57,746 bases of DNA from Desulfamplus magnetovallimortis (GCF_900170035.1 NZ_LT828560.1:1-57746); one strand, 5' to 3'. Counted from the stretch's first letter, positions 18,124-26,402 are shown. The notes: a model not told the origin generated them from the letters alone. Numbers and translations are program-made.

Positions 18124-19995
18124 TCAGTTCAATATCCTTTTATTCAGATTGGCACCGGTTGTTGTAATCGTAGAGTTGGCGGGCTGAATCTGGTCTCCTC
18201 CCTGTGCTGCACTATTTGCTGACTGTGGGTTTTGTACATCTGTTTGCCGAGGCTTAAGTGTTGCCTGGTGGGGCTGTTGAGCTTGAACAGCAGAGTGAGG
18301 CTGTTGCACCACGGGCTGGGGTTGCTGTATGGGTTGGGCCTGGGGCACCTGGCCTGCAAGTGCCTGAAAAACCTCCTGCCTTGTTCCAAAACGTGCAACC
18401 TGCCCATACTGCATAACCATGACCTTGTCAACAGAGATCAAAATTGAAGGCTTGTGGGTGACAATTATAGTTGTCACTTTTTCCTGCTTCAAAAGAGCTA
18501 TGGTCTGCATAAGAGCTCTTTCACCTGCCTCGTCAAGGTTGGAGTTTGGTTCATCCAGTACCACAAGCCTGGGGGAACCGTAAAGCGCCCTTGCAAGGGC
18601 CACACGCTGTCGTTGACCTCCGGAAAGAACCATGGAACCGGGAACACCTCCAACCATGGTATCATATCCATTGGGAAGATGGAGAATCATCTCGTGAAGC
18701 CCTGCCTTTTTGGCAGCTTTTATAACCTCATCGGAATCAACATCTCCAAGGCGTGCAATGTTTTGTGCAACTGTCCCTGGAAAAAGCTCCACATCCTGGG
18801 GAAGATAACCGATAAATTGGCCAAGATGTCCTTGATCCCACTGATAGACATCGGCACCGTCTAAGCGAACCTTACCGCCCATTGATGGCCAAATACCAAG
18901 AAGGACCCTGCTTAAGGTTGTTTTACCGGCAGCACTCGGGCCAATAAGCCCCATTACCTCCCCAGGGGCAAGGGCAAAGGTGATGTTACGCAGAAGATAT
19001 GTTCCGTTTACAGCAAGGGTAACACCTTCCACATCAAGCTTTCCTGTTGGATCAGGTAAACCCATACCCTGCTTTGGAGTTGCCTTTTTCATAAGCTCTT
19101 TGAGGCGGTTATAGGCGGAACGCGCTTCAAGGGTCTGTTTCCATGTTGCCATGGCCTGGTCAACAGGAGCCAAAGCACGGCCCATAATAATGGAGGCTGC
19201 AATCATAACACCTGCCGTACACTGATTTTTCAGGGTAAGCCATGCGCCGACACCATAAATAATAACCTGCATACCCATGCGGAAACTCTGGGAGATCGCC
19301 TGCAAAAAACCTGCTGCATTGCTTGCCCTGGTCTGGAGAGCTATAACCTCGTCATTTAAAGTACTCCAGCGATCCTGGGCAGCTTCAAGCATTCCCATGG
19401 AACCAATGGATTCGCTGTTTCTTAAGCAAAGCGTGGTAAAATTTCCGGCACCGGCATTTATGGAGTTGGCTTTTTCAAGTCGCTTTCTTGTCAAAAGCTC
19501 CTGGGTGATACCAAGGAGAAAAACAAGAAAAACACCGCCTGTTGATATCATCCCAAGAATCGGGTGTACCATAAATACAAAAAGAAGATAGATGGGAACC
19601 CAGGGCATGTCAAAAAGGGCAAAAATGGCATTGCCGCCAAGGTAGTTTCTCAAAATGTTCACATCCCGAAGCCCTGCTGAATATCCTGATTTCTGGAGAC
19701 TGCAACTATCTTTTAGCATCTCTGCAAAAACGGGAGATGCAAGGGTATGATCAATGTCAACACCTGCCATCACAAGAAGGCGGGAGCGCAGAAAGACAAG
19801 CATTGCATTAACCACAAGGGCAAAGATGGCAGCCACGGTAATTGTCATAAGGGTAGGCATGCTGTAGGAACTTAGTACCCTGTCATATATGGCAAGCATA
19901 TAAACAGGAAATGTAAGTGCCAGAATATTGATAAAAAGGCTGAACAGTGCGGCAAAAAGAAAGTATTTTAGCCATTTTCTGATAAATTTAAGCAT
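18124..19995 (-). CDS. type I secretion ABC transporter ATPase/permease (PrtD type)
   Basis: A 623-residue half-transporter that energises export of the type I substrates. Transmembrane helices fill residues 10-165 and 240-280. The nucleotide-binding domain has Walker A GPSAAGKTTL (352-361), signature LSGGQRQRVALARAL (457-471), Walker B LVVLDEPNSNLD (477-488) and a switch His in VTHKP. There is no N-terminal C39 peptidase domain, which fits substrates with uncleaved C-terminal signals. The last 80 residues are a Gln/Pro-rich low-complexity tail unusual for this family. The gene is directly coupled to the HlyD-like gene. The gap to tolC holds a toxin-antitoxin pair, so the original operon was probably split by insertion. 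Confidence 0.94.
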   Translation of the reverse strand: MLKFIRKWLKYFLFAALFSLFINILALTFPVYMLAIYDRVLSSYSMPTLMTITVAAIFALVVNAMLVFLRSRLLVMAGVDIDHTLASPVFAEMLKDSCSLQKSGYSAGLRDVNILRNYLGGNAIFALFDMPWVPIYLLFVFMVHPILGMISTGGVFLVFLLGITQELLTRKRLEKANSINAGAGNFTTLCLRNSESIGSMGMLEAAQDRWSTLNDEVIALQTRASNAAGFLQAISQSFRMGMQVIIYGVGAWLTLKNQCTAGVMIAASIIMGRALAPVDQAMATWKQTLEARSAYNRLKELMKKATPKQGMGLPDPTGKLDVEGVTLAVNGTYLLRNITFALAPGEVMGLIGPSAAGKTTLSRVLLGIWPSMGGKVRLDGADVYQWDQGHLGQFIGYLPQDVELFPGTVAQNIARLGDVDSDEVIKAAKKAGLHEMILHLPNGYDTMVGGVPGSMVLSGGQRQRVALARALYGSPRLVVLDEPNSNLDEAGERALMQTIALLKQEKVTTIIVTHKPSILISVDKVMVMQYGQVARFGTRQEVFQALAGQVPQAQPIQQPQPVVQQPHSAVQAQQPHQATLKPRQTDVQNPQSANSAAQGGDQIQPANSTITTTGANLNKRILN

Positions 19996-20015
19996 TTGTT
20001 TTATCTCTTGTTCAC

Positions 20016-20130
20016 AACATGTTTGTTGTTATTTTTTAAAGGAATTCTACTGCAATGTCATAAACATGTTTGTTGTAAACATGTTTGTTGCTATTTTTTA
20101 AAGTAGTTCTGATGCAACGTCATAAACATC
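20016..20130. repeat. tandem duplication of the toxin gene 3-prime end (2 x 53 bp, period 62)
   Basis: Sequence 20078-20130 (the last codons of the RelE-like toxin, its stop and the following AAAAAATAGCAACAAACATG on the minus strand) recurs at 20016-20068 with about 87 percent identity. The second copy still encodes a toxin-like C-terminus (VYDIAVEFL and stop), so it is a remnant of a duplicated or second toxin gene in the ABC transporter leader. Confidence 0.7.
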
Positions 20131-20367
20131 TCTTCGATGCCCAATGGCGCAAACAACAACTATCCTTTTTTCATTATCCACCTTATAAATTATCCTGTAG
20201 CGCTTTACTCTTAGGGAGTAAAATGATGCAAGGCAATCTTCAAGATGTTTTCCAAGCCAGGGATTATTATAAAGCTCCTTAGTTGCAGCCTTGATCTCTT
20301 TTCTAATATCAGGATGAAGAGAGTGAAACATTTCAGCAGCAACAGGGGTAAAGCTAACTCTATACAA
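20098..20367 (-). CDS. RelE/ParE-family toxin
   Basis: An 89-residue basic protein. It shows the RelE/ParE fold signature: an N-terminal strand YRVSFTPVAAEMF, a helical stretch with LHPDIRKEI, then LRVKRYRIIYKVDNEKRIVVVCAIGHRRDVYD, where the basic strand residues and the terminal HRRDVY form the RNase-like active region of RelE toxins. The only start that keeps the conserved first strand is TTG at 20367, two nt after the antitoxin stop with GAGG upstream, so it is translationally coupled. A later ATG (residue 13) would lose that strand. It is paired with the Phd/YefM-like gene. Its target is probably mRNA at the ribosome or gyrase, which the sequence does not decide. Confidence 0.85.
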   Translation of the reverse strand: MYRVSFTPVAAEMFHSLHPDIRKEIKAATKELYNNPWLGKHLEDCLASFYSLRVKRYRIIYKVDNEKRIVVVCAIGHRRDVYDVASELL

Positions 20368-20369
20368 AG

Positions 20370-20636
20370 TCAGAGTTCCTCTATATCAACAAGAGGCAAA
20401 TTCTGTGACAACTCATATCCTGATTGATAAATCTGTCTCATGACATCAGAATCACCAAGCACAGACATAGTTTCGCACATTGACTCGTATTTTTTCATGG
20501 ACATAAGGACAACCTCGGGCTTTCCATTAACGGTTATTCCAACAGCATTCATTCTATCCTTGCCTGAAATAAAACGAACAGCATCAAGCAATGAATCAGC
20601 ATTGGCAGTAACCGAAATAAATCGGCTATTTTCCAT
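20370..20636 (-). CDS. Phd/YefM-family antitoxin
   Basis: An 88-residue acidic protein. The start (SRFISVTANADSLLDAV) and the central AVGITVNGKPEVVLMSMKKYESM segment are typical of the Phd/YefM fold that binds the operator, while the acidic C-terminus (GYELSQNLPLVDIEEL) should wrap the toxin. It precedes the toxin by two bases. The pair lies between the tolC terminator and the ABC transporter gene of the type I system, so its own promoter probably also reads into that exporter. An intergenic repeat (20695-20770) lies just upstream. Confidence 0.87.
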   Translation of the reverse strand: MENSRFISVTANADSLLDAVRFISGKDRMNAVGITVNGKPEVVLMSMKKYESMCETMSVLGDSDVMRQIYQSGYELSQNLPLVDIEEL

Positions 20637-20694
20637 ATAGAAACCTCCATCACATAAAAAACTCGTCAGTAATAACTTCTATAAGTGACTACCA

Positions 20695-20770
20695 ACCATA
20701 GTATTTTAATGGCAATTGACAACACAATATGTTGTGGCAGATATGAAAACTTACGACTCTTGAGCATAAA
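20695..20770. repeat. 75-bp intergenic repeat, copy 2
   Basis: Copy of the repeat at 942-1015, with the central palindrome CACAATATGTTGTG followed by GCAGAT. It is about 60-130 nt upstream of the antitoxin start. Confidence 0.6.
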
Positions 20771-20784
20771 AAACATCAAAGTAT

Positions 20785-20821
20785 AAAATAAAGGAGGGCA
20801 GTTGCAAAGCACTCCTTATTT
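20785..20821 (-). terminator. probable intrinsic terminator overlapping the tolC stop
   Basis: On the minus strand AAATAAGGAG (which contains the tolC stop codon TAA) pairs with CTCCTTTATTT across a 15-nt loop and is followed by a U-rich stretch. It suggests sapC-tolC form one transcript and the toxin-antitoxin/ABC/HlyD genes another. Confidence 0.6.
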
Positions 20822-22228
20822 CACAGGGGTTCCCATGAGAAAATCAAGCTCGGCTCTTGCAAGCTGATAATCAAGAAGCGCCTGGGCATGGCTTCCCCTT
20901 GCACGGGTTACCCTTACCTGGGCATCAAGAACCGATGCTATTGTTGCAATTCCTGCCTGAAATCTTCGGCTCTCCCTCTCATAATACTCATCTGCTGCAA
21001 TCATACCCTCAAGGGCTGTTTTTGTCCTCTCTTGGGCTTCGGAAAGGGAAAAAAGAGCGGTTCTGATGCCGGTTCCAATATTGGATCGGATCTCCCTTAT
21101 CTGCTCTTTTACTCTTTTCATCTCTATTCCGTACTTCTCCTTCTCCTGCCATGCCCTTCCCCCGTCAAAAAGGCTCCAGGAGAAGTTTACTCCTGCACTC
21201 CAGTAGGTGTTGTGCTGGTCATAGTTTGTCGCAACAGAAGCATCATCATAATCCTTGTCCTGGTCATAGAGGCCTGCATTAAGTTTTATGATGGGATGGT
21301 ATTTTCCAAGTGCAATGTCTGCATCTTTTTCAAGCATCTCAAGCTGATGAACAAGGCTTTTAAGGTCTGATCGATTCTCAAAGGCAGCATCAATACAGGT
21401 ATCTTCTGTCATACCAAACGGTATTTTGTAGTGATGAAGCCCGCCTGCAAAGGTTGTCTTTGAGTTATAGGGTTCATCCATCAGGGCAAAAAGATCAGAA
21501 CGTTTCCTCTCAACTGTATTTTCAGCAATACTTAAATTTTGACGTGCGTCAGAAAGATCAACCCTTGCCTGAAGAACCTGGGCATAGGGTGCAAGCTCTT
21601 TTTCATAGAAGGCTTCCACAGTTGCTGCATCTGCCTCAAGACGCTTTACCGTATCCACGGCAACTGTCACATCCTCACGGGCTTTCATAAGCTCAAAAAA
21701 ACGCACACGAAGATGATAGGCAAGCTTTGCCTCCATGTAATTGCGATCTTCAGCAATAGCAAGGGATCTGTCTGATGCCCTTCTCCATGTATTTTCTATT
21801 CGCCCCCCTGCATACAGTGTCTGGGAAAGAGAGAGAACAGCATCCCTTTTTATCTGATCAACATAATCGGGATCCGCGCTTCCTGAAGCATCAATACTGC
21901 TAAGTTGGGTATAGTTGCCGGATGCTGAAAGTGTTGGCAAAAAATCTGATCTTGCAACCTTAATATCCTGTCTTGCTGATTCAAGGGAGTATTGGGATGC
22001 TTTAAGAGTTGGATTGTTTGAAAGAACAATATCCAGACACTCATTGATGGTCAATACACGGGGGCCGGCTTCAAGAGTGCTTTTTGTATCTTCCCCAAGG
22101 GCAAATGCTGGTGAAAAGTCACTATCTGCCATTAGAGGAAATCCGGAAAAAAGAACAATAAGGATACCACCAAGTAGCGTATGGCAATATTTATTTTTCA
22201 ATATGTTTTTCATTTTGAAAATTTCCAT
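20816..22228 (-). CDS. TolC-family outer membrane channel of the type I system
   Basis: A 470-residue outer membrane efflux protein. It has a Sec signal peptide (hydrophobic stretch about 18-33, ending near MADSDF), then two OEP repeats with the usual features: LTINECLDIVLSNNPTLKASQ at the start of repeat one, SLSQTLYAGGRIENTWRR, and in repeat two NRSDLKSLVHQLE and SWSLFDGGRAWQEKEKYG. The length fits the family. Its ATG overlaps the sapC stop (TAATG), so both are coupled. It should form the outer membrane tunnel for the ABC/HlyD pair encoded after the toxin-antitoxin genes, equivalent to SapF in C. fetus by role. Confidence 0.93.
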   Translation of the reverse strand: MEIFKMKNILKNKYCHTLLGGILIVLFSGFPLMADSDFSPAFALGEDTKSTLEAGPRVLTINECLDIVLSNNPTLKASQYSLESARQDIKVARSDFLPTLSASGNYTQLSSIDASGSADPDYVDQIKRDAVLSLSQTLYAGGRIENTWRRASDRSLAIAEDRNYMEAKLAYHLRVRFFELMKAREDVTVAVDTVKRLEADAATVEAFYEKELAPYAQVLQARVDLSDARQNLSIAENTVERKRSDLFALMDEPYNSKTTFAGGLHHYKIPFGMTEDTCIDAAFENRSDLKSLVHQLEMLEKDADIALGKYHPIIKLNAGLYDQDKDYDDASVATNYDQHNTYWSAGVNFSWSLFDGGRAWQEKEKYGIEMKRVKEQIREIRSNIGTGIRTALFSLSEAQERTKTALEGMIAADEYYERESRRFQAGIATIASVLDAQVRVTRARGSHAQALLDYQLARAELDFLMGTPVK

Positions 22229-22974
22229 TACTGCTGTGCCATTGGAATACCTGCAATGGAGTTAAGATGTGCTGCAATAAGAGCAATAACACCCTTTCTT
22301 ACCCAGTCAGCAAGAAGTGCATCATCAAGGGCATTGACTTTTTGCATATCAACCACACTAAAACCGCCAACAGGAACATTCTGGCCATTTACATTAAGCA
22401 TAAAACTGCGCTCGGCAAGAACATCTTTTTCCCTCATTATTCTTACAAGAGCTGATGTTGTATTTATCTCTGTCTGAAGAGCCTTCAAAAATTCAAGCCT
22501 TTTGGTGACAAGATCGGTGAACTCCCCATTTGCAGTGAACATAAGCTCTCCCTGGGGGGCTGCAAAATGAGATGCGTCCCTGTCAATGCAGAGCAAAAAT
22601 TTTTCTTCCCGTGCTTTTGCCGGGTCAGAATCTCCCGATGCTTTGCCACTGTTGCCGCCTTTGTCAGATTCTGGTGCATCTGCCATCCTGGCCAAAAGAA
22701 ATGGATATCCTCTAAAATGGGCAGGCACATAGGGCACCTTCCAGTTTCCTTCAGGTGTTACAAATCCATTTTTTTCTTTTTCAAGGGACAAAATTGCAGC
22801 AGGAAGGCCAGCATCCTTCAAAAATACAATGGGATAAAATTTTGAGGCAACAGCTATTTCGGAAAAACTTAAAGGTGCAGTGGAAATTTTTTCAGCAAAA
22901 CTGAAATTATTAACAGGGGTAAATCTTAAGTCCTGGTGATTATCTTTAGTCAATGGTTCTACTTTCTTAAACAT
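22228..22974 (-). CDS. sapC: SapC family protein
   Basis: A 248-residue cytoplasmic protein of the SapC family (PF07277). Family features are visible: a start resembling EPL-x5-HQDLRFTPVNNFSFA, ASKFYPIVF, PEGNWKVPYVPAHFRGYPFLLA, LLCIDRDASHF, GEFTDLVTKRLEFLKALQ and GGFSVVDMQKVNALDDALL near the end. In C. fetus sapC precedes the sapDEF type I secretion genes for the S-layer protein; its exact function is not established. An AAGGAG site lies 9 nt before the ATG. Here it leads tolC and, after the toxin-antitoxin pair, the ABC and HlyD genes, supporting an S-layer secretion locus. Confidence 0.88.
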   Translation of the reverse strand: MFKKVEPLTKDNHQDLRFTPVNNFSFAEKISTAPLSFSEIAVASKFYPIVFLKDAGLPAAILSLEKEKNGFVTPEGNWKVPYVPAHFRGYPFLLARMADAPESDKGGNSGKASGDSDPAKAREEKFLLCIDRDASHFAAPQGELMFTANGEFTDLVTKRLEFLKALQTEINTTSALVRIMREKDVLAERSFMLNVNGQNVPVGGFSVVDMQKVNALDDALLADWVRKGVIALIAAHLNSIAGIPMAQQ

Positions 22975-23043
22975 TAAATAAGACTCCTTTTTAAAATAAT
23001 ATTATAAAAATTTCATCATTTTTCATTATTAACTTCTATAAAT

Positions 23044-23139
23044 TGTCTGAATCAGGATACCCAGGATTAACAAGATAAAGCAGGATATCCATCTTGACCA
23101 TCCTTTGCCTTTGCATCCTGATTATCATGATACAGACAA
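23044..23139. repeat. core fragment of the 174-bp inverted-repeat element
   Basis: Begins TGTCTGAATCAGGATACCCA and ends with ATCATGATACAGACA. It lacks the outer arms with the CTCAAA-type termini. Confidence 0.75.
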
Positions 23140-23163
23140 ATGCAATCAATTCGAGTAAACAGG

Positions 23164-23356
23164 CTTGATTGATTACGTATCAATCACCCCCCAAATATAA
23201 AAATAATAGTCAATTTTACGGTAAACGGGCATGGCGGCCCTTCCGCCACCCCCTAACATGGAAATAATGTATCTATTTCCACGGTAAACGGACATGGCGG
23301 ACGTTTCGCCACCCCCGAGCATGGAAATAATGTATCCATTTCCACGGTAAATTACC
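23164..23356. repeat. hairpin-unit repeats (one degenerate, two 63-bp tandem copies, partial third)
   Basis: Units 23218-23280 and 23281-23343 each read ACGGTAAACGG-x-CATGGCGG, a hairpin, then GCCACCCCC and AGCATGGAAATAATGTAT. Stems are GGCGG/CCGCC in the first and GGCG/CGCC in the second. A degenerate unit before them has the stem GATTGAT/ATCAATC, and a third copy is cut off after ACGGTAAA. Confidence 0.75.
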
Positions 23357-23415
23357 ATATTTCGATTGCTAAAGAAAGCAACCGCTTACAGGAATTTTCT
23401 AACAAACTATTTGCA

Positions 23416-24513
23416 TCAATGTTGCTGCTGCTGCCTCTCCCTTGCCCTCTGAATGGCCTGAAGAAATGGGTTGATACCCTGGGAGGGTGCCTGTCCGCCG
23501 TCACCATCCATGACAGCACTGTTATCCGCAGGTAATTCATCACTGTTTCCGGCGTTTTCAATGGTCTTCATGAATGGATTTGCAGAAGCAGGCTTTGTTC
23601 CTGATGAAGGTGCTAATCCCTGCTGATTGGATTGAGCAGAAGAAGCACCCGCAGAAGTTCCGGATTTTGTTCCATTAGCCACTGGCTGGGCACCCTGTGA
23701 TTCACCATTTTTCTGGGATGGAAGAGCTGTGCCCTCAGAGAGATTTTCCACAGGCTCAGGTAGAGGTTCAGGGCGATCTGTGCGTTCCTGAAAAAGTCCA
23801 AGGCGTATATCCCTGTTTTCATGGGTCACAACAATGTAATTGGGAAAAACGTCTTTTAAAAGGTAGGATTCAATCATGTCACCAGAGTTATAAAGGGAGG
23901 CAGGTTCAGACTTACGCCCACGTTTTTTGTATCTTACAAGGGCTTTTTTTGATTCATGAGATATAACAATACCTGTAAGCTCTATCTCCTGTTTTATTTT
24001 TTTCAGCAAAAGATCATCAGGGCCGTTGTCATCATCAGAAGTAGCTATACCTTTTGATACAAGAGCGTTTTCTCCATCTGCATCCGGAGAAAAAAGATGT
24101 TTTTCAACCATGGGAATTGAGGGCTGCAACTCTTCTTCAAGATTATCTGTATCAGGTATATTATCCGATGATGTGTCAGAGCTTTCCACATTTGGAAGTG
24201 CATCATCCTGTTGATTATATCCCTTTTGATCTTCTTCCAGTTGATAATCCCCTATGGGATTGTCATCTTGTTGGTTATTCTCCAGACTAACCCCTTCTTC
24301 TTGTTGTTGATTATCCCGAGAAAGATGCGTTTCAAGGGTTTCGGAATTCTCAGCCTCTTCATTGAGTTCAGCAGCAACAGATTCGGCAGCAGCAGATAAA
24401 GTATCAGTATGAGCAAAAATCATAAAAAAAACAGTAACAAGAAAAAAAAGAGCCAAAAAAAAGGCTCCTTGAATTTTCATTTTTTCAGTCAACCCTGTTT
24501 TTTTAAAGTTCAT
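23416..24513 (-). CDS. gspC: type II secretion GspC-like inner membrane protein
   Basis: A 365-residue bitopic inner membrane protein. The start at 24513 has AAGGAG 9 nt upstream and gives a basic cytoplasmic tail, a membrane helix at about 14-34 and a periplasmic domain. A long Gln/Glu/Asp-rich linker is followed by VEKHLFSPD and by the GspC homology region (KQEIELTGIVISHESKKALVR, then GDMIESYLLKDVFPNYIVV and IRLGLF), which in known systems binds GspD. No PDZ domain follows; the C-terminus is low complexity and ends in RERQQQQH. It is about 9 kb from gspD, split from the other gsp genes by regulatory and receptor genes. Assignment rests on this domain and architecture. Confidence 0.75.
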   Translation of the reverse strand: MNFKKTGLTEKMKIQGAFFLALFFLVTVFFMIFAHTDTLSAAAESVAAELNEEAENSETLETHLSRDNQQQEEGVSLENNQQDDNPIGDYQLEEDQKGYNQQDDALPNVESSDTSSDNIPDTDNLEEELQPSIPMVEKHLFSPDADGENALVSKGIATSDDDNGPDDLLLKKIKQEIELTGIVISHESKKALVRYKKRGRKSEPASLYNSGDMIESYLLKDVFPNYIVVTHENRDIRLGLFQERTDRPEPLPEPVENLSEGTALPSQKNGESQGAQPVANGTKSGTSAGASSAQSNQQGLAPSSGTKPASANPFMKTIENAGNSDELPADNSAVMDGDGGQAPSQGINPFLQAIQRARERQQQQH

Positions 24514-24645
24514 GCAGTACAGCTCCTTGGTGCCACCGTAATATATCACCGGCACAGGGGTGAGTTTAAAGAAAATTTGATTTTTTTTAACACAAAAAAC
24601 TTCGTAAAATTAATACACTTTAAGAGATTGTCAACAAACAAGTTA
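24514..24645 (-). promoter_or_regulatory. putative gspC promoter and leader inverted repeat
   Basis: On the minus strand TTGACA (24629-24634) is followed after 16 nt by TAATTT, a weak sigma70-like pair. Between it and the gspC ribosome site lies an inverted repeat, GTGCC (24551-24555) with GGCAC (24530-24534), around a near-palindromic ATATAT centre. It could be an operator or a leader hairpin. Confidence 0.3.
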
Positions 24646-24993
24646 TTATATATACAACTTCTTGACTTCATCCATAACATCAATAAGGTTTCTTATATTT
24701 GAAGCAGAGACATGGTTGTTTACTCCACTATGAACATGATGTGGGAATGTTGAAATATCCGGCCAGTGCGGTGCGTTATCCCACCTTGCAATCAAAGTAC
24801 CGTCCCGATGTTGCCAATGGTAAGAGTATTTTCTATTTCCATCCATAAACAGATAATCCCTGATGCAAATAAAGGAACCATCCTTCAATGTGACCTCTGA
24901 AACAAATTCATATGACAAATTGTCTTGCCTGAAGCGAATAACTCTCATTTCCAATACAACATCGGGGTAAACTTTTGGTAAATTTAAAAACAT
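24646..24993 (-). CDS. DUF6516/TumE-like toxin candidate
   Basis: A 115-residue protein. The YLFMDGNRKYSYHWQHRDG and ARWDNAPHWPDISTFPHHVH segments, with the conserved HWQ, RWDNAPH and FPHH motifs, are characteristic of the DUF6516 (TumE-like) family, whose members occur in two-gene toxin-antitoxin-like modules. Its start overlaps the stop of the upstream 102-residue gene by 10 nt, so the two are coupled. It stands between the CAP-domain gene and gspC. Toxin activity is inferred from family and arrangement. Confidence 0.7.
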   Translation of the reverse strand: MFLNLPKVYPDVVLEMRVIRFRQDNLSYEFVSEVTLKDGSFICIRDYLFMDGNRKYSYHWQHRDGTLIARWDNAPHWPDISTFPHHVHSGVNNHVSASNIRNLIDVMDEVKKLYI

Positions 24994-25292
24994 TGATCTA
25001 ATTCTTTGACTTTATTTTCCCAATATTGCAACGCATCATATACATATTGCCAGGCCATTAAATCATCTTCTTCCTCAAAAACTTCATCTCTTTTTTTGCC
25101 AGCAATGTGTTTCTTGAATGATTCATAGCTCATTCCATATTTTTTCTGATAAAGCAGACAATCCTTCCTGTATTCAGATATTTTGGCAAGAGAAGAAAGA
25201 TACAAAAAATTCAAACCCGCATCTTCCAGCGACGAAAAATGAAAAGGTGCCAACAAATCTTTAGTTATTTTTACAGCATTTGAATTATCCAT
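24984..25292 (-). CDS. partner of the DUF6516 protein (antitoxin candidate)
   Basis: A 102-residue, mostly helical acidic protein with LAKISEYRKDCLLYQKKYGM, a central YESFKKHIAG and EEEDDLMAWQYVYDALQYW. Small proteins with KYGMS and DD-x2-W motifs are often encoded next to DUF6516 proteins. It has no obvious DNA-binding domain. It directly precedes and overlaps its partner. I call it the antitoxin side because it comes first and is acidic, which is inference. Confidence 0.65.
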   Translation of the reverse strand: MDNSNAVKITKDLLAPFHFSSLEDAGLNFLYLSSLAKISEYRKDCLLYQKKYGMSYESFKKHIAGKKRDEVFEEEDDLMAWQYVYDALQYWENKVKELDQCF

Positions 25293-25319
25293 AAGTTAAA
25301 CACGCTCCATAAACTACAA

Positions 25320-26321
25320 CTATAACCCCAGATCAAAATCCAGCATTATATTTTCATTGCGGCCATAATCCACAATTTTTTCAACAGGTGTCTCATCGTT
25401 ATTGCTAAAAAGAGAGAACTTGTAATACGTGCCAACAGGTATCTCTATCTGATAGCCTGCAAGAGCTGAATGTGGTACTTCAACAAGCCATTTTTCCGTC
25501 ATGTTTTCAACCATGATTTTAAAGGAGTAATCAGCATATTCAGGTAACCATTTTTTATAAGATATCAAGTTGCCGGCATAATCAGGCCCTGAATCATAAT
25601 CGCCACGCCTCTGCTGCTCAACCGGAACAGGCGCTGTCGAGTTATATATATTTCCCAGAATATAGCTTCTGCTTTCAGATGGTTTTGCAAAGTCAACTGT
25701 CACCACGTAGGCATTAAAAGGATTCTCCTCATCAAACGAAAACTGTGTGGAAACAAACGATATACCGATCTCCGTAAAGGCTGTGCTGAAAATATTCTTG
25801 CTGTATCCGGGGGCAGGGTCAAGCTCATCTCTTATCATGTTACTGAATATATCTTCCACAGCTTCCATGGGATCAACATAGAGATAAAATGAGAGTATTC
25901 CAAGGGTTTCACCTGTTTCAGAGGCAATGTATCCCTGTCGGCTTACGCGCTCTTTAACACCATCTCCTTCAGGTGATGTATAGCTGTAGTAATACCTCTC
26001 TATCATATCCAGATTATGCGCAGAAGCAGAATCAGCAAGCATTGGATTCCATGCAAGGGGAGGCAGACCTGATTTTAAATCAAGTATCCAGGAATTCTCA
26101 CCTAAAGCTTCCTTTGCTGTCTCTTTGTCAATATCCCATGCATCAACAGCAGCAGACGGCCTTGAACGTGCTTCATTTATAAGTTTCCAAAGATAAGCTT
26201 CTGCATCATCGTCACTAAATGCAGAGACATCAAAAGAGCCAAACAACAAAATGGAAAAGCAAAGCGCAACCCCGGCAATATTAGATTTAATACTATATTT
26301 TGACTTAAATTTTAGTTTCAT
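25320..26321 (-). CDS. secreted CAP-domain (SCP/PR-1) protein
   Basis: A 333-residue exported protein. It has a Sec signal peptide (basic start, hydrophobic core about 15-30, cleavage near VSAFS). The CAP domain covers about 35-215: YLWKLINEARSRPSAAVDA, then LPPLAWNPMLADSASAHNLDM with the conserved His of the family, GDGVKERVSRQGYI and ETLG. The HNLDM and the later TEIGISFV/YVVTVDFA segments match bacterial CYSTM-like CAP proteins. The last 110 residues form a separate beta-rich domain. CAP proteins are extracellular; ligand or enzymatic role is not predictable. Lying inside the type II secretion neighbourhood, it is a plausible substrate. Confidence 0.8.
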   Translation of the reverse strand: MKLKFKSKYSIKSNIAGVALCFSILLFGSFDVSAFSDDDAEAYLWKLINEARSRPSAAVDAWDIDKETAKEALGENSWILDLKSGLPPLAWNPMLADSASAHNLDMIERYYYSYTSPEGDGVKERVSRQGYIASETGETLGILSFYLYVDPMEAVEDIFSNMIRDELDPAPGYSKNIFSTAFTEIGISFVSTQFSFDEENPFNAYVVTVDFAKPSESRSYILGNIYNSTAPVPVEQQRRGDYDSGPDYAGNLISYKKWLPEYADYSFKIMVENMTEKWLVEVPHSALAGYQIEIPVGTYYKFSLFSNNDETPVEKIVDYGRNENIMLDFDLGL

Positions 26322-26402
26322 GGCAGCCCCCCACCCAAAGAGCTTGTTTTATATCTATTTTCACTGCAAAGTAATGATGACTTATCCTGAATATCTTTTT
26401 TA

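Larger units (their letters stand above)
22975..23415. other. intergenic region filled with repeats
   Basis: A 441-bp gap. It contains the core of a 174-bp-family element (23044-23139), a degenerate hairpin unit (about 23164-23212, arms GATTGAT/ATCAATC) and two full 63-bp tandem hairpin units plus a partial third (23218-23356). A short frame across the tandem units is a by-product of the repeat. No promoter for sapC could be assigned. Confidence 0.6.

Noticed and set aside
23173-23358. 61-residue minus-strand frame with repeated YRGN-YIISMLGGG
   Set aside because: It is produced by the 63-bp hairpin-unit tandem repeats in intergenic DNA.
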